64,000 bases of DNA, taken from NCBI GenBank assembly GCA_041690635.1, contig JAWLGZ010000003.1, positions 496,001 through 560,000 of the forward strand, written 5' to 3'. Shown piece after piece: positions 8,818 to 20,940 of this stretch. How positions within the stretch are numbered: the stretch's first letter is position 1; each line of letters begins with the position of its first letter. This stretch comes from JAWLGZ01 sp041690635 (GTDB taxonomy: Bacteria > Pseudomonadota > Gammaproteobacteria > Thiohalomonadales > Thiohalomonadaceae). A program made the translations under genes and the position numbers. The notes beneath the pieces are model-generated. The model saw only the letters and a program-made list of their open reading frames with translations. It did no database searches and was not told the origin of the DNA.

Positions 8818-11800
8818 TCAGGGCGTGCGCAGGGTTTGAATCTGCTCCGGCGGCAGCGGTTTTGCAAACAGAAAACCTTGCCCCTCATCACATCCGATGT
8901 TAACCAGGAAGCGACGTTGCGCGTCGGTCTCCACCCCTTCGGCGATCACCCGAAGGTTCAATGTGTGTGCCAGCGCTGTCACCGCATTGACGATGGCGCG
9001 ATCATCGGCATCGGTGGTGATGTCGCGCACGAACGACTGGTCGATCTTGAGCTTGCCGATGGGCAGCCGCTTCAGGTAGCTGAGCGAGGAGTAGCCGGTG
9101 CCGAAGTCGTCGATGGCGATCCCCACCCCCATCTCCACCAACTCCCGCATCCGCTCAACCGTGTAATCGATGTGGTGCATCGCGGTGCTTTCGGTCAGTT
9201 CCAGCTCCAGGTGTTCGGCGCCCAGGCCGCTTTCCGAGAGGTTGCGTTGAACGGAGTCAACCAGGTCCGGGTTTTCAAAGCGCTTGGCGGAGAGATTCAC
9301 GCTCATGCGCAGCGGTGAAAAACCCTGGTCCAGCCAGCGCCGCGCCTGCGTGCAGGTGGTACGGAGAACCCAATCGTCCAGCGCGCTGATCAGCCCCGTC
9401 GCTTCCGCCACAGGCACAAACCGGATGGGGTCGAGCATGCCCAACTCAGGGTGTTGCCACCGCACCAGCGCCTCGACACTGACCATCCGGCCGGTGCGCA
9501 GATCGATTTCCGGTTGATACAGCACCCGCAGGCCTTCACTCTCAAGCGCCTGACGCAGACTGTTCTCGATCCGCATCCGCTCGCGGGCGTAGCGGTCGAC
9601 CGCCCGGTTGTAGAACCGGTAAGTGTTGCGCCCCTGCTCCTTGGCGTCGTACATGGCCAGATCGGCACACCGCAGCAGCCCCTCCGCCGTATCACTGTCA
9701 TCGGGATAGAGACTGATACCGATGCTGGTGGTGATGTAGAGGGACTGTCCGGCCACTTGGAACGGGTGCCGGAAGGTGCGGATGATCGCCGCCGCCACAT
9801 CGCCTGCCTGCTGGCCTTGCGCCAGTTCGCTCAGTAGCAGGGTGAACTCGTCACCGCCGAGCCGGGCGACCACGTCGGAGCGCCGCGCCCGATCGAGGAG
9901 TCGGCGGGCGACCTCCTTCAGCAACGCATCGCCGACCGTATGGCCGAGGGAGTCGTTGATCGCCTTGAAACGATCGAGATCGAGAAACAGAAGTGCGAAC
10001 TTGCGCTGGGTCCGCTGCGCCTTGCGCAGTTCAGATTCCAGCAGTTCATGGAGCAGACGCCGGTTGGGCAGGTTGGTCAGTGGGTCGTGCTCGGCAAGGT
10101 GGCGCGTGCGCTCCTCCATCCTTCTGCGATCCGTGACGTCGATGCCGGTCGCGATGACATCGATCACTTCCCCGGCATCATTGCGCAGCAGTGTCGTCCG
10201 CCAGCTTAGATGGCGGGTGGTGCCGTCCCGGGTACAGACGCGCGTCTCGATCTCTCCGGCCAATGGCCGGGTGGGCAGTCCGCCGAGTTGCCGTTCCATG
10301 GCATCGGTGCTGCGGGGGTCCATCAGTTCGCGGAAACTCTTTCCGACCATCGTCCCAGGAGAGAAACCGGTCACCTCCTGGTAGGCCCGGTTCAGACGGA
10401 CAACGCGATACCGGGGGTCCAGTATGGCAACGACGGCCCCCTGGGTGTCGTACACCGTATTGAAGAAGTTGCGTTCACTCTGCAGCGTCTCCTCGGCGCG
10501 CAGGCGCTTCAATGCCAACGCCGCCTGGGTGACAATGGTCTCGATCAGTCGCTTGTTGCGGAGCTCCTCCCCGTGGGTCAGGACGCCGACAGTCCCGAGC
10601 AGGTCCTGCTCCACCGAGCAGGCCATGGCATACACACTGGTGATCCGGAGTTCACGCTCCAGCGCCTGGCACAGCTCCGGAGGGAGCTGCCAGAAAGCCA
10701 GCTCGCACACCCCGCCCGCGAGACGCTCAAGTTCCCCGGGCAACAGCCGGCCTCGGATCGATTCCGGAAACTCCATGGTGATGCCGACCGGGTCCCTTCC
10801 GAACAGTCGGTGCGTGGTGATCCTTTCCTCGGCGGTCGATCCCAGTCCCTGAAGGATGGTCCGGCGACCGTCGGGATCGAACTCATTGAAGAGGACGAGT
10901 CCGCCATCGGCCAGGGCGTAGATCCGCTCGGTCACGAAGTCGAACAGCTCGGCTCGGCCCATCGGCTCCAGCAGGCGGAGTGCGGTGTCGACCAGGAAGT
11001 CCTGGGCCCGGGCATGCGCTTCCAGCGCTCTTTCCGCCTGCTTGCGCTCGGTGATGTCACGGCTGATGGCGAGCACGCTCACCACCTGCCCATCGGCGCC
11101 GAATTCAGGCACCAGGCGGGAGTCGAGGTAGCGCGTGCCGGTCGGGGTTGGCACCGTGTCCTCCACCGACCGCGGCTTGCCACTGGCGAGTACCGCCTGG
11201 AGTTCACCATCCAGCGCATCGGCCACCGCCGAGGGCAGGCCCATCTCCCGATGGGTCTTGCCGAGGATCTCCGGGCGCGGCCGATTGAGAATCTGCTCGA
11301 TGGCCGGATTGACGTAGACCCGCCGGAGGGTGCGGTCAAAGCGGGCAACGATATCGGTGGAATTCTCCGCCAGGGCGCGAAACTCCTGTTCACGCCGGCG
11401 GAGCTCCTCGACCTGCCGCCGGTCCGTGACCTCCTCCACCACAGCATTGATCCCGATCACGTGCCCGTCGGCATCCCTCAGCGGCCAGTATTCACTCCGC
11501 CAGGTCCGCTGCACACCGGGCTGTGCCGGCGGCTCGCCACTGACCTCGATGTCCAGGACCGGCTCGCCTGACTCCAGCACGCGGCGGAGGATCGCCTCCG
11601 CCCGATCGGCGATATCGGGCACCACCTCGCGCACCGTTTTCCCCAGATGGGCAGCGGCCGGTAAGCCATTGAACTGCGCCAGACGTTCGTTGATATGGAC
11701 GTAGCGCAGGTCGGTGTCGAAAACGCACAGACCGACCGGGGCGGTGCGGTAGATGAGTTCCAGTTCCGCTGCCTGCCTGCGGTAGCGCGCTTCGCTCTCG

Positions 11801-12279
11801 CGCAACGCCTCCTCCGCCCGCTTGCGCTCCGTCACGTCGACCAGCGAGAGGATCAGCAATTCGACCTCCCCCCGCTGGTCCAGGATCGGAACGAGCGTCC
11901 AGTCCCAATAGGTGACGCCGCGTTCGGGCTGATCGGGAAAGATGAAGGGGCGGGTGAAGGTCGTGAATGGCCGCCGGGTGCGTACGACCTCATCGAAGAT
12001 GGCCTTCGCCTCGGACGGGTACAACTCGAAGTGGTTGCGCCCGACCAAGTCGCCGGGCGGCCGGCGGGTGTCCCGGGCGTAGGCCTCGTTTATGCGCAGA
12101 AAGTTATAGTTACGGTCGAGAACCGCCAGCCCGGAAACACTGTGCGTGAACACCGCCTCGGCCAGCCGGAATTGATCCAGTGCCTCACGTCGGGTCCGGT
12201 CACTCGCGCCGAGCTCGGCCAGCAGCGCCTGCAGCTCGCGCTCCAGGGCTTCCGCCTGCTCGGCACTCCATTCGTCCAC
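8818..12279 (-). CDS. Multi-PAS GGDEF-EAL cyclic-di-GMP turnover protein
   Basis: About 1153 residues. In order: a PAS after an N-terminal helix (residues about 20-150), two more PAS modules (to about 410), a GAF-like segment, another PAS (about 585-700), GGDEF, then EAL. The diguanylate cyclase site is intact (ARLGGDEFTLL), with an RRSD inhibitory-site motif five residues before it. The phosphodiesterase part is intact too (EALVRW, LTES, DDFGTGYSSL, EGVE). It could therefore both make and break cyclic-di-GMP. No ATG fits; I chose the GTG at 12279 (VDEWSAEQ), which has GGAGGGG just upstream. It is divergent from hrpB. PAS modules two to three closely match those of the sensor at 1-2222. Confidence 0.92.
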   Translation of the reverse strand: MDEWSAEQAEALERELQALLAELGASDRTRREALDQFRLAEAVFTHSVSGLAVLDRNYNFLRINEAYARDTRRPPGDLVGRNHFELYPSEAKAIFDEVVRTRRPFTTFTRPFIFPDQPERGVTYWDWTLVPILDQRGEVELLILSLVDVTERKRAEEALRESEARYRRQAAELELIYRTAPVGLCVFDTDLRYVHINERLAQFNGLPAAAHLGKTVREVVPDIADRAEAILRRVLESGEPVLDIEVSGEPPAQPGVQRTWRSEYWPLRDADGHVIGINAVVEEVTDRRQVEELRRREQEFRALAENSTDIVARFDRTLRRVYVNPAIEQILNRPRPEILGKTHREMGLPSAVADALDGELQAVLASGKPRSVEDTVPTPTGTRYLDSRLVPEFGADGQVVSVLAISRDITERKQAERALEAHARAQDFLVDTALRLLEPMGRAELFDFVTERIYALADGGLVLFNEFDPDGRRTILQGLGSTAEERITTHRLFGRDPVGITMEFPESIRGRLLPGELERLAGGVCELAFWQLPPELCQALERELRITSVYAMACSVEQDLLGTVGVLTHGEELRNKRLIETIVTQAALALKRLRAEETLQSERNFFNTVYDTQGAVVAILDPRYRVVRLNRAYQEVTGFSPGTMVGKSFRELMDPRSTDAMERQLGGLPTRPLAGEIETRVCTRDGTTRHLSWRTTLLRNDAGEVIDVIATGIDVTDRRRMEERTRHLAEHDPLTNLPNRRLLHELLESELRKAQRTQRKFALLFLDLDRFKAINDSLGHTVGDALLKEVARRLLDRARRSDVVARLGGDEFTLLLSELAQGQQAGDVAAAIIRTFRHPFQVAGQSLYITTSIGISLYPDDSDTAEGLLRCADLAMYDAKEQGRNTYRFYNRAVDRYARERMRIENSLRQALESEGLRVLYQPEIDLRTGRMVSVEALVRWQHPELGMLDPIRFVPVAEATGLISALDDWVLRTTCTQARRWLDQGFSPLRMSVNLSAKRFENPDLVDSVQRNLSESGLGAEHLELELTESTAMHHIDYTVERMRELVEMGVGIAIDDFGTGYSSLSYLKRLPIGKLKIDQSFVRDITTDADDRAIVNAVTALAHTLNLRVIAEGVETDAQRRFLVNIGCDEGQGFLFAKPLPPEQIQTLRTP

Positions 12280-12486
12280 CCGCCCCTCCGGTTCTGACTC
12301 GCGCCCGTTGCCCGTAAGAATAGAGAGCCGGGTCCGGGACAGGGGTGGGTGATATTTGAACCCCGCCCGCGGCGGCGGGCATAATCGCCAATCTCCCCTC
12401 AACCGCGATTTTCGAGCGGTCAGGCACTTTCTTATCGACCGCCTCGTAACGATTCGCTCCAGGCGTCTTAACTTGGCCACACCACC

Positions 12487-15006
<2,520 letters not shown>

Positions 15007-15175
15007 CTGGTGGCCCGGTGTGTTCAAGTGCCGACAGTGTGTTGTCGACAGGGCGGCACGGCGCCTTGTACCATCTTGACCGCATCGGATCAGGCGCTGT
15101 GCGCACACACTCACCACGTGACCACCGTAAACCATCCCACCAAGATTCGGCATATCGAGCAGGACCAAGGCATCG

Positions 15176-16825
15176 ATGATGAATGACCGCGCGCGCCCGT
15201 CCGGAGACGATGAACCCCTGGACGTGACCGCCACCGACATCACCCGGCACACGCAGCTGGAGCAGGCACTGCGGGAGACAAAGGCGCAGCTGGAGCAGGT
15301 CCAGCGTATCGCGCGCCTGGGCGACTGGGATCTGGATATCGTGTCCGGCGCCATTCGCTGGAGCGAAGCCACCTATCGCCTGCTGGGCCTCTCTCCGGAG
15401 ACGTTCACACCCACCTTCGAAAGTGCTGTGGCGCTAATTCCGGAGCACGACCGTGAGCGCGTTCAGCAAGAGGTGGGGCGTGCGTTGCGGGAGCGGCGCG
15501 ACTACCGGATGGAGCATCAGATGCAACGGGGCGACGGAGCACTGCTCTCCTTCGAATCCAGTGCCCACGTCGTGTGTAATGTCAGAGGTGAGCCGGTGCG
15601 TCTGGTGGGCACGCTGCTGGACATCACCGAGCGCAAGCGTGCCGAGGTGCTGCTGCACACCCGCCTGCGCCTCTCCGAACTGGCCCAGACCGGCAGCCTG
15701 GAAGAGCTGATGCGCGCCGCTGTTGACGAGGTCGAAGCACTGACCGACAGTCGTATCGGCTTCTTTCATTTTGTAGAGCCCGATCAGGAGAATCTCTCCC
15801 TGCAGATGTGGTCCACCAACACATTTCAGTCCATGTGCCAAGTGCAGGAGATGGGTAGGCACTACCCCATCAGCCGGGCCGGCGTCTGGGTGGACTGCTT
15901 CCACACCCGTGCCCCGGTTATCCATAACGACTATGCCAATCTGCCCCATAAAAAAGGGCTGCCACCGGGACACACCCCGCTCGTGCGTGACCTGGCCGTT
16001 CCCGTCCTGCGTGATGGGCGGGTGGTCGCCATCATGGGCGTGGGAAACAAGCCGGTCGACTACACCCGCGATGATGTGGATATCCTGCAGGATCTGGCCT
16101 CGCTGGCCATGGACCTGGTCGCGCGCAAGCAGGCCGAGGCGGCGTTCATACGTCGGAGCGAGGAGTTGGAGCGCATCAATGCAGAACTGGAAGAGTTTGC
16201 TTACGTCGCCTCCCACGACCTAAAAGCCCCTTTGCGCGCGGTGGCCAACCTGGCGCTGGTGATAGACGAAGACGCGGCCGACCGCCTGGATGAGGAGAAC
16301 CGGCGACGGCTGCGCCTGTTGCGCGATCGGATCAAAGGCATGGACCGGCTCATCGACGGGATGCTCCGCTATGCCCGACTTGGCTCCTCTCCCATCAGGC
16401 GCACGGAGGTACACCTCGACACACTGCTGCGCGAGCTGACCGATGAACTGGAGATACCGCCGGGCTTCCGGGTCGAACAGGAGGGGCCGCTGCCGACGCT
16501 CTGTGGCGACCCGCTTCAGCTACGCCAGATTTTTCAGAATCTCCTGGCGAATGTCATCGACCATCACGACCGCCCCGAGGGGACGGTCCGGGTGAGTGCC
16601 CACGATGCCGGTGACGCCTGGATAGTGGAGGTTGCCGACGACGGGCCGGGCATTCCGGCACACGAGCGAGCGCGCCTGTTCCGTATGTTCTTTACCGGAA
16701 AACCCGGCCATACCGGAATCGGCCTGGCCATGGCACGGAAAATCGTACTGACCAGCGGCGGCCAGATCGAGGTGCGCGACAACGTACCGCGCGGCGCCTG
16801 TTTCCGGATCACCTGGCCGAAGTAG
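15176..16825 (+). CDS. PAS-GAF sensor histidine kinase
   Basis: A 549-residue cytoplasmic kinase: PAS/PAC (about residues 45-165, ending LLDITERKRAEV), GAF (about 175-320), coiled linker, HisKA with the phospho-acceptor in ASHDLKAPLR, and HATPase with ADDGPGIP and a G2-like GIGLAMARKIV. The first 30 residues (DEPLDVTATDITRHTQLEQ) look like the tail of a PAC motif whose PAS core is missing, so the gene may have lost an upstream module. ATG ATG at 15176; no better start is visible upstream. There is no adjacent response regulator, so the partner is unknown. Confidence 0.92.
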   Translation: MMNDRARPSGDDEPLDVTATDITRHTQLEQALRETKAQLEQVQRIARLGDWDLDIVSGAIRWSEATYRLLGLSPETFTPTFESAVALIPEHDRERVQQEVGRALRERRDYRMEHQMQRGDGALLSFESSAHVVCNVRGEPVRLVGTLLDITERKRAEVLLHTRLRLSELAQTGSLEELMRAAVDEVEALTDSRIGFFHFVEPDQENLSLQMWSTNTFQSMCQVQEMGRHYPISRAGVWVDCFHTRAPVIHNDYANLPHKKGLPPGHTPLVRDLAVPVLRDGRVVAIMGVGNKPVDYTRDDVDILQDLASLAMDLVARKQAEAAFIRRSEELERINAELEEFAYVASHDLKAPLRAVANLALVIDEDAADRLDEENRRRLRLLRDRIKGMDRLIDGMLRYARLGSSPIRRTEVHLDTLLRELTDELEIPPGFRVEQEGPLPTLCGDPLQLRQIFQNLLANVIDHHDRPEGTVRVSAHDAGDAWIVEVADDGPGIPAHERARLFRMFFTGKPGHTGIGLAMARKIVLTSGGQIEVRDNVPRGACFRITWPK

Positions 16826-16939
16826 CCACGCTTTCATTCCTCTCCGGAGGTCGCGGCACGCGAGGCCTCCGGCGCCTGAATTCCTCTCATTTACCTGATG
16901 ACCGTTCCCTGGCCGCGTGGCCACTGGTGCAAAGATTGC

Positions 16940-17389
16940 TCAGTCTTTGCATTTTGCGAGCAGCCGGTCGAGGGCGTTCGCGAACGCCATCCTGTCACGC
17001 TGACCGAGCGGGGGCGGGCCGCCGCTCGCGAGCCCCGCCGAGCGGAGTCCCTCCATGAAGTCGCGCATGGAGAGCCGTTCACGGATGGTGTCGGGCGTGT
17101 GGAGGGTGCCGCGTGGGTCGAGGGCGTGGGCGCCCTTTTCGATGACGGCGGCGGCGAGCGGGATGTCGGCGGTGATCACCAGATCGCCCGGCTCCACCGC
17201 CTGGGCGATGCGATTGTCGGCCACATCGAAGCCGGGCGGCACCTGCATCGTGCGGATGTAGCGGGAGGGAGGGGTGCGCAGCGGCTGGTTGGCCACCAGC
17301 GTCATCGGCACCTTCACGCGTTCCACCGCACGGTAGAGGATCTCTTTGACGACGCCGGGACAGGCGTCCGCATCCACCCAGATCTGCAT
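16940..17389 (-). CDS. yaiI: YaiI/YqxD family (UPF0178) protein
   Basis: A 149-residue PIN-like protein. It starts MQIWVDADACPGVVKEIL and has GDLVITADIPLAAAVI, PRG and MRDFMEGLRSAG, all family signatures with clustered acidic residues as in nucleases. No activity is established for the family. Single-gene unit on the minus strand. Confidence 0.95.
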   Translation of the reverse strand: MQIWVDADACPGVVKEILYRAVERVKVPMTLVANQPLRTPPSRYIRTMQVPPGFDVADNRIAQAVEPGDLVITADIPLAAAVIEKGAHALDPRGTLHTPDTIRERLSMRDFMEGLRSAGLASGGPPPLGQRDRMAFANALDRLLAKCKD

Positions 17390-17499
17390 GCCGCCACTCT
17401 ACGCGGCTGCGATTGAGTTGGCTACGAGCAACCCCATCTCATTGCGCCGCATTACCGGAACCGCCGCGACAGTGCAATGGGATTGCGCCCCACTGACGT

Positions 17500-19407
17500 T
17501 CACTCATTGGCGGAGGGATCGCCCACCGGTGCGGCGAAGGCGTCGCGCACCAGGGTGGTGACATTGTCCCCGGTCAGCGCCTCAAGAAAGGCGACCAGGT
17601 CCCGCTTCTCCTCCGCGCTCAGGTTGAGTGGACGGACGCGCGGATCGATCCCCGGGTGGCGGTGGCCGCCGCGGTTGTAATAGTCGACCACCGCCTCCAG
17701 GGTGGGGAGCGAACCGTCGTGCATGTAAGGGGAGGTCAGTGCGATGTTGCGCAGGGTGGGGGTGCGGTAGGCCCAGCGGTCCGCGGGGTCGAGGGTCACC
17801 TCGTAGCGGCCGAGGTCGTTCGGCGGCCGTTCCCCCACCGCGTCGATCACGCGGCGCTCGATCTCGATCTCCACCCCCGGGGCGATACGCAGCGGCCGCC
17901 GTTCGGGTTTCGGCTGCATCGCCTTGTGCCAGCCGAGGCCGGTGTCGTGAAACCGCTGATCGGTGAACAGGGCGTGTTCATTGTCGATAACGTGGCAGGA
18001 GATGCAGCCGGCAGTGCCGGCGAACAGCAGAAAGCCGTGCTTGGCCGGTTCGGAGAGTGCGGTTTGATCGCCGCCGTACCTCCAGCGGTCGAAAGGGGAG
18101 TTGCCGGATATCAGCAGCTTCTGATAGCTGGCGAGCGCCTCGCCCACCGTCTCCATCGTCGGACCGCGGCCGTCGAAGGCGGCCTCGAACAAGCCTTCGT
18201 AATCCGCCAGCCGTTCGATCGCACCGATCACATGGCCGATGCTCGGGTTGCCCATCTCGTTGGCCGCCAGCATCGGCTGCCACGCCTGCTGCTCCAGGCG
18301 GTTTTCGCGGCCGTCGTGAAACAGCGTTTCCAGATAGGCGACGTTGTAGAGGGTCGGCGCGTTGCGCCGCACCGTCAGCCCCTCGATGCCCACCGAGGTG
18401 GCCAGCTCGTTGCTGGTGAACCCCTGCTCCGGGATGTGGCACATGGCGCAGGAGAGGGTGCCGTTGTGGGAGAGGCGGCGGTCGAAGAAGAGCTTGCGCC
18501 CCAGTTGCACCTTCTCGCCGGTGATCGCTTCCGCCCCTGGAACCGGCGGCAGGCCGAGCGGCGGTTTGGCCAGCACCGCCAGCAGGTCCGCCTCCTGTCC
18601 GGTGCGCCCCGGCAGGCTCAGCGAGCGGGTGCGGTAGTCGGGACGTTCGTAGCCGCGTTTGTCGTCGCCCGCTCCGGTGGCGTGATCGCGCAGCGATTCG
18701 CGTGGATCCTTGGGTGACTCCTCCCCCGCCAAGGTCAGCAGATCGTTGGTCAGCAGATCCGCGTGGAGCCAGGCGCTGCTGTAGATGTTGCGGATGCGCC
18801 GTTCGCGGTCGATGAGGTACACCCGCAGGCCGTGACTGATGCCGTCGGCGTCGCGGGCGATGAACTGGCCGTAGGCATCGAGGATCTCCGGCAGACTCGC
18901 CTCCGGTGCGGTGGCGAAGCGCCAATCCACGGTCCCGTCCGTGAAGCTTTCCGCGAGTCCCTGCAACACCTCCGGCGTGTCGTGGGCCGGGTCGAAGCTG
19001 AAGGAGATGATCCGTACCTGCCGCGCCAGTTCCGGATGCTGCTTGAGCCGTTGCCGGAGCTGACTGAGCACGTGCAGGGCGAGCGGACAGCCGTTGACGT
19101 CGTTGCAGCTGCTGTAGATGAAACTGAGCACCACCAGCCTGCCGTCGAACAGCGCCCCCAGGGTGGAGGGCTCGCCCTGCTCCAGGGTCACCGGCCCGTC
19201 CGCCGCCGGCTTGATGGGGGGCAGGCGGTAGCTGCCGGGCGGCGGCGGGGTGAAGGCGGGCGTGCCGTAACCGGGTGCCGGTGTCTCCGCGAACAGCGGA
19301 CCCGCCCACAGCGTAAACAGAAGCCCGAACAGAGGGCCGAGCGGCCCGCCCCCGAAGGGGCGGGCGCCGGACCGATCACTCCGCGTGGACGAGATGCTGG
19401 CCCGCAT
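17500..19407 (-). CDS. Fused SCO1/SenC and MauG/di-haem cytochrome c peroxidase protein
   Basis: About 635 residues with a signal peptide ending near PLFAETPAP. Residues about 45-215 are a SCO/thioredoxin-like domain: copper-site cysteines in SSCNDVNGCPLA and a downstream conserved His in SHGLRVYLID. From about 255 on is a MauG/CcpA-type di-haem peroxidase with two haem motifs, CAMCH and CISCH, plus the C-terminal DLVAFLEALTG. SCO and MauG-type proteins are the known separate neighbours of methanethiol oxidase genes; here they are one polypeptide. The ATG at 19407 has GGAGGGAACGACG before it and overlaps the 3' end of mtoX by 32 bases, implying translational coupling. Likely role: copper delivery and oxidative maturation of MtoX in the periplasm (inference). 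Confidence 0.93.
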   Translation of the reverse strand: MRASISSTRSDRSGARPFGGGPLGPLFGLLFTLWAGPLFAETPAPGYGTPAFTPPPPGSYRLPPIKPAADGPVTLEQGEPSTLGALFDGRLVVLSFIYSSCNDVNGCPLALHVLSQLRQRLKQHPELARQVRIISFSFDPAHDTPEVLQGLAESFTDGTVDWRFATAPEASLPEILDAYGQFIARDADGISHGLRVYLIDRERRIRNIYSSAWLHADLLTNDLLTLAGEESPKDPRESLRDHATGAGDDKRGYERPDYRTRSLSLPGRTGQEADLLAVLAKPPLGLPPVPGAEAITGEKVQLGRKLFFDRRLSHNGTLSCAMCHIPEQGFTSNELATSVGIEGLTVRRNAPTLYNVAYLETLFHDGRENRLEQQAWQPMLAANEMGNPSIGHVIGAIERLADYEGLFEAAFDGRGPTMETVGEALASYQKLLISGNSPFDRWRYGGDQTALSEPAKHGFLLFAGTAGCISCHVIDNEHALFTDQRFHDTGLGWHKAMQPKPERRPLRIAPGVEIEIERRVIDAVGERPPNDLGRYEVTLDPADRWAYRTPTLRNIALTSPYMHDGSLPTLEAVVDYYNRGGHRHPGIDPRVRPLNLSAEEKRDLVAFLEALTGDNVTTLVRDAFAAPVGDPSANE

Positions 19408-20760
19408 CGTCGTTCCCTCCCGCGTAGAGTGATTTGGCACCGAAGCGCATCTGGTGCGGACGACCGAGGTTCTGCTCGGTGAAGTCGATGGCGAACGACT
19501 CCTTCAGCTCGGTGCCATCCCACCGGTAGGCCTTGAAGAACTGCTCGTTATCCTCACCCTTCTTGTCCCAGCGGGAGAGCAGCGAACTGGTGAAGTAGAG
19601 CCGCTGGCCGTCCCAGCTCGACGACACCATGTTGAGCTGGCTGCCGATCTGTTTTTCGTACACCTGCTTCGGATTGAACGGGTCGGAGATGTCGAAGGCG
19701 CGCGCCTTGCCGTCGGAGAAGGTGTCCACCCACAGCAGGCTGTCGTCGGAGGAGATGGAGATGTCCACCGGCAGCGGCACCTGCGCCGGGTCACCCACGT
19801 CGGCCACCGCCTGCGCCTGCCACTCCCCCTGTTGGTCCCGGTGGATGAGCCACAGCTTCGAGGTGAGCGCGGTGGAGGTGAAGCACCAGTCGTTGCCTGG
19901 ACCCCAGGCGCAGCGGATCTCCAGCGGCGAACCGGGGACGTCCAGCACCTTCTTCGGCTGGCGGGCGTGCAGGTCCCAGACGGTGACGGTGTTGCCGAAC
20001 CGCTTCATCGCCTCCTCGTCCTCCAGCATGCGGCCGAAGTCCATCATGTAGTTGGACCAGCCGGTGAAGGAGGAGGTGATCATGGCGTTCAGCCGCGGCT
20101 GCACCCGCACGTCGTAGCCGTAACCGTCGCGTAGTCGCCCGACTTCACCGCGCCGCGCAGGTCCTCGTCGGTGGGCATCCAGTGGGTGGCGATGTACTCG
20201 CCCTCGTTGGTGTACTCCACCAGCGCGGTACGGCCGCCGTGGTCCTTGTTGTTGGAGAGACCGGTGATCAGCATCCGCCCCGGCAGGGCGTAGGTGGTGT
20301 GCGCACCCACCACGCCGCCGCTCTTCGCCACGAAGTCGTCGATGGTCTTCACCAGCTTCGGCTTCGCCGGGTCGGAGGCGACATCGAAGATGAAGATCCT
20401 GCTGCTGTCGAGGGTCGCCGCCCACAGGTGGCGGCGGTCGTCGGTGAAACCGGAGTGGTGCGCCTCGTTGCGCCCGCCGACCGACACACTGTCGATCACC
20501 TGGCCGTAGGTCCCGGAGTTGGGGTTGACGTCGACGGTGACCAGCTTGTCCTGTTCGTCGCCCACCCCCACCTCGCCGAGGGTCCAGACGTAGACGTACT
20601 CCTCCTGGCCGGTGATCTTGGCCATGTAGGGGGACATGCAGGTCTCGTCCGCCTGGGCCGCTGTCGGCGCCAGCATGGCGAGCCCGCCGGCCAGCACCGC
20701 CCCCCTGACCGCCTGGCCCACCGCGCGGGCGAGCCTGCTCCTGTTCGCAAACGGTTTCAT
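19376..20760 (-). pseudogene. mtoX: Methanethiol oxidase (SBP56 family), one-base frameshift
   Basis: Two overlapping frames together give a full-length SBP56/MtoX protein of about 461 residues. Frame one (20760-20128) starts MKPFANRSRLARAVG with an export signal ending AAQADETC, then TGQEEYVYVWTL and the His-containing NEAHHSGFTDDRRHLW, GAHTTYALPGRM and THWMPTDEDLRG. Frame two (20128-19376) continues GYGYDVRVQPRLNAMITSSF through GRPHQMRFGAKSLY to the stop. Joining needs one extra base near 20128 (a GCGGAC-like site reading GCGAC). The family oxidises methanethiol to formaldehyde, sulfide and peroxide, using copper in the periplasm. An AAGGAG site precedes the ATG. Either the gene is broken or the base is a sequencing error; the rest is well preserved. 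Confidence 0.9.
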
Positions 20761-20805
20761 CGGTATCTCCTTCCTTGAGTTGGTTGCGGCCGATGGCCGC
20801 GCCGG

Positions 20806-20904
20806 TTACAGGCCGACGAGGCGGGCGCGGGCGCCCGCCGCCTCGACCTTGTGGAGTATGGCCCGCGAGTCGGTGACCTGCGGGTCGTACCACACCAGCA
20901 CCAT
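20806..20904 (-). pseudogene. Fragment of a heavy-metal-associated (HMA) domain
   Basis: A 32-codon frame (ATG 20904, stop 20806-20808) reads MVLVWYDPQVTDSRAILHKV then EAAGARARLVGL. This matches the second half of HMA/MerP-type copper-binding domains (V.YDP..T....AI...EAAG..A.L). The first half, with the CxxC metal site, is missing; the frame runs upstream only into the methyltransferase stop region. It lies between the methyltransferase and mtoX. Either a decayed copper chaperone gene or a very short real gene. Confidence 0.5.
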
Positions 20905-20940
20905 CTGGTTTTCTATGACACACCTCTTCCCTGAGGCCGA

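Noticed and set aside
15123..15188. 22-codon frame (GTG start) ending at the kinase start
   Set aside because: Too short, no ribosome site or recognisable match; overlap with the kinase start can be chance.
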